Of a stretch of DNA of 62,000 nucleotides, positions 59,219 to 62,000 are shown one piece after another. A program made the position numbers and the translations under genes. Position 1 is the stretch's first letter. The number at the start of each line of letters is the position of its first letter. Below the pieces are notes generated by a model. The model ran no database searches. It worked only from the letters and a program-made list of their open reading frames with translations, and was not told where the DNA came from. Source of the DNA: Apostichopus japonicus (taxonomy: Eukaryota; Echinodermata; Holothuroidea; Aspidochirotida; Stichopodidae); assembly GCF_037975245.1 (NCBI RefSeq), contig NC_092581.1:21172303-21234302 (forward strand). Direction: 5' to 3'.

Positions 59219-59421
59219 ACCAGTTAACACCTCAGGGGCATGAGCAGGGAAACAAATGTTAAGTAATGTTAATACGGAATTTGAAACCTTAAAGTTATCA
59301 TGAAATATTAACACTAAAATAGATTACACGTTGTGAAAATGTGTAAGAAAAGAAAATTATTTATGGTATGTGTTTAGCTATAAATTGTAAGCACCTTCTA
59401 AGAACAAATATATTTGGTAAA

Positions 59422-59427
59422 AATAAA
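59422..59427 (+). other. Polyadenylation signal AATAAA
   Basis: First AATAAA after the stop codon, about 200 bp downstream, giving a short 3' UTR. Later AATAAA words exist near 60360 and 60512. Confidence 0.6.
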
Positions 59428-59429
59428 TA

Positions 59430-60709
59430 CAAAACAGATAAGGTGCCGTCAAAATGATAAGATCATTTCGCTGTAATTCTTCATTCTGCTGCAAAATGTT
59501 GAAATGATGACATTCTGATGCCATATGGTTACAGACCTAGCATCAGTATATAGATAACCGTTTTGTTGCCATATCGTGTTAGGATTAAATTTTAGTCAAG
59601 CAGTGCCGTTCCTTATCGTCTGTACGGATGTTACGGTTTAATGGAAGGATCCTTCAGAACGACAAACTAAATGTAAGTTAGTTACTATAAATTTTAATGG
59701 TTTTTTTCGTGTCATATTCTACAATCGTAGGCTGCGGAGCTGTTGCATTGATTATGCTAATTACATGTTTCTATACTAATAAGTTGATTCATTGCCACTG
59801 TAATAGTCGTTGAACAACTCTTAAACTAATTGTTTTACAGTCACTTCGGAGATCTAGCATGATTGCCACAATTTGCATATTTGTACATTTTAACAATAAC
59901 AGCCTGAAATTGTATAATCGCCACTATTCGTTCAGTAAGCTTGACGTAATTTGGCAACGGCTAAATTATATCACCTTTCATTAAGATATTTCGAATTTTC
60001 GAAGCTAGTATATCAATTTTAGGTGTTATTCCGTAATGTTAGATGTGCAATACACATAAGCTAACCTCACCCCACAAGGCTCGTGCATCTGGTTCTTGCT
60101 ACACTGAGTTACATTGGCTAAGATGAATCCCATGGATAAATGCACATGCAGGCATCATTGAAAGGTTAAGTGCTCTACAGCTTGCATTTTGTTTAAAATA
60201 ATCTGTGTTTTCATTAATTTTAAAACAATTTGGAGGAAGGTGGTGAGGAAATTGTGATTTGACGTATTCGATCACTGAGCAAATTAAGTGTACCTTTCAT
60301 CGTTAAATATCAAGAAAAGGTTAATAGTGATGCATTTCCTCCTACAAATGAATATTCGAAAATAAATAAATAAGATCACCGACTTCTTACCAGGAACGAA
60401 GAAAGAATGTCAATGTAAATGTTAAAGCATATAGGCGCTTAACACCAATTTTGTGAACACAAACTATCTTTTTCGTAAAATGTGCCCTTTTGTCAAAAGA
60501 TTAAACACTGTAAATAAAATAGTTCCCTGACAACTGAAGAGAAATGTAACTAGAAAGTGTCTTTTTCTTTGATAAACATTCAAATACTGGAATTTGTTTT
60601 ACGAAATGCACAGAAGATCTATTTTGTTGAAGTTTTGGCAGCTCAACGCAATATGTAGATTAAGAAATCTACGCGTGTCGTCACATTTGATTGATTTTCT
60701 TATTGGATA
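59430..60709. other. 3' flanking region
   Basis: AT-rich, no gene or RNA recognised. Confidence 0.6.
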
Positions 60710-61965
60710 TTCATCAGTATGCGTTAATGACAAACCTAACACGACTATCATTAAGATCAACACATTATCGAGGAATAAGGTCGTGCATATTATTGCGCTG
60801 CTTACCGATATCCATCAGTATGCGTTAATGACAAACCGAACACAACCTTCATTGCAACCACAAAGACCAACCCATTATCGAGGAATAAGGTCGTGCATAT
60901 TATTGCGCTACTTACCGATATCCATCAGTATGCGTTAATGACAAACCTAACACAACCTTCATTGCAACCACAAAGACCAACCCATAATCGAGGAATAAGG
61001 TCGTGCATATTATTGCGTTACATACCGATATCCATCAGTATGCGTTAATGACAAACCTAACACAACCATCATTTCAACCACAAAGACCAACCCATTATCG
61101 AGGAATAAGGTCGTGCTTATAGGTTACATACCGATATCCATCAGTATGCGTTAATGACAAACCGAACACAACCTTCATTGCAACCACAAAGACCAACCCA
61201 TTATCGAGGAATAAGGTCGTGCTTATTATTGCGTTACATACCGATACCCATCAGTATGCGTTAATGACTAACCTAACACAACTATCATTTCAACCACAAA
61301 GACCAACCCATTATCGAGGAATAAGGTCGTGCTTATTATTGCGTTACATACCGATATCCATCAGTATGCGTTAATGACTAACCTAACACAACTATCATTT
61401 CAACCACAAAGACCAACCCATTATCGAGGAATAAGGTCGTGCATATTATTGCGCTGCTTACCGATATCCATCAGTATGCGTTAATGACAAACCTAACACA
61501 ACTATCATTGCAACCACAAAGACCAACCCATTATCGAGGAATAAGGTCGTGCTTATTATTGCGTTACATACCGATATCCATCAGTATGCGTTAATGACAA
61601 ACCTAACACAACTATCATTGCAACCACAAAGACCAACCCATTATCAAGATAAGGTTGTGCTTATTATTGCGTTACATACCGATATCCATCAGTATGCTAT
61701 AATGACAAACCTAACACAACTATCATTGCAACCACAAAGACCAACCCATTATCAAGATAAGGTCGTGCTTATTATTGCGCTGCTTACCGATATCCATCAG
61801 TATGCGTTAATGACAAACCTAACACAACTATCATTGCAACCACAAAGACCAACCCATTATCGAGAAATAAGGTCGTGCTTATTATTGCGTTACAAACCGA
61901 CATCCATCAGTATGACAAACCTAACACAACTATCATTGCAACCACAAAGACCAACCCATTATCGC
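60710..61965. repeat. 110-bp minisatellite, about 11 copies
   Basis: Unit contains gatatccatcagtatgcgtt, caaccacaaagaccaaccca and ttatcgaggaataaggtcgt. Some units carry small deletions. Open frames across it are repeat read-through. Extends almost to the window end. Confidence 0.95.
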
Positions 61966-62000
61966 TCTTGTTTCAGGGTTTTTATATGACTGTTTTGGGT

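Noticed and set aside
60594-61989. Open frames of 114 and 146 codons
   Set aside because: Produced by the 110-bp array; no recognisable protein.

Overview
Eukaryotic (metazoan) genomic DNA, AT-rich, with small exons, introns of a few hundred bases to 8 kb, many retrotransposon and DNA-transposon remnants, and very abundant micro- and minisatellites. The domain set of the main gene (discoidin, C-type lectin, CUB, EGF, LDL-receptor class A, leucine-rich repeats, 7TM receptor) and the frequent taggcct-type words suggest a marine invertebrate, probably a deuterostome such as an echinoderm. That placement is inference and no species is claimed.

Layout. 1-2176: 5'-truncated LINE of the CR1/L2 type on the minus strand. 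2177-6840: nested transposons: a decayed L1/Tx1-type LINE (+) interrupted by two non-autonomous hAT-like elements with exact 8-bp target duplications, a 913-bp-period tandem duplication, and a tRNA-derived SINE. 6841-12455: sparse; one candidate lectin-like exon, an old LINE 3' end, inverted repeats. 12456-59218: one giant plus-strand gene. Intron contents include ten minisatellite or short tandem arrays, a U2-snRNA-like retroposon, a LINE fragment and three transposon insertions. 59219-62000: 3' flank with a 110-bp tandem array.

Main gene. I could chain 37 exons with matching splice phases into an open frame of about 2,436 codons ending at a stop at 59216-59218; its 5' end is not identified. 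Order of domains: three F5/8C (discoidin) domains, CTLD, EGF, CTLD, three CUB or CUB-like domains, CTLD (split by an 8-kb intron), linker, CTLD, seven LDLa modules (some degenerate), LRR N-terminal cap, five LRR-type exons, rhodopsin-family 7TM of the relaxin-receptor/LGR type C (GRL101-like) group, then a cytoplasmic tail resembling the C-lobe of a protein kinase but without a DFG motif. The modules in front of the receptor are mostly class 1-1 exons, the LRRs are phase 2-2, as expected for exon shuffling.

The most unusual observation is that three tandem arrays in this gene are anchored on splice junctions: their units carry copies of an exon end plus its donor site, or of an acceptor region, so real exons are flanked by rows of decoy splice sites.
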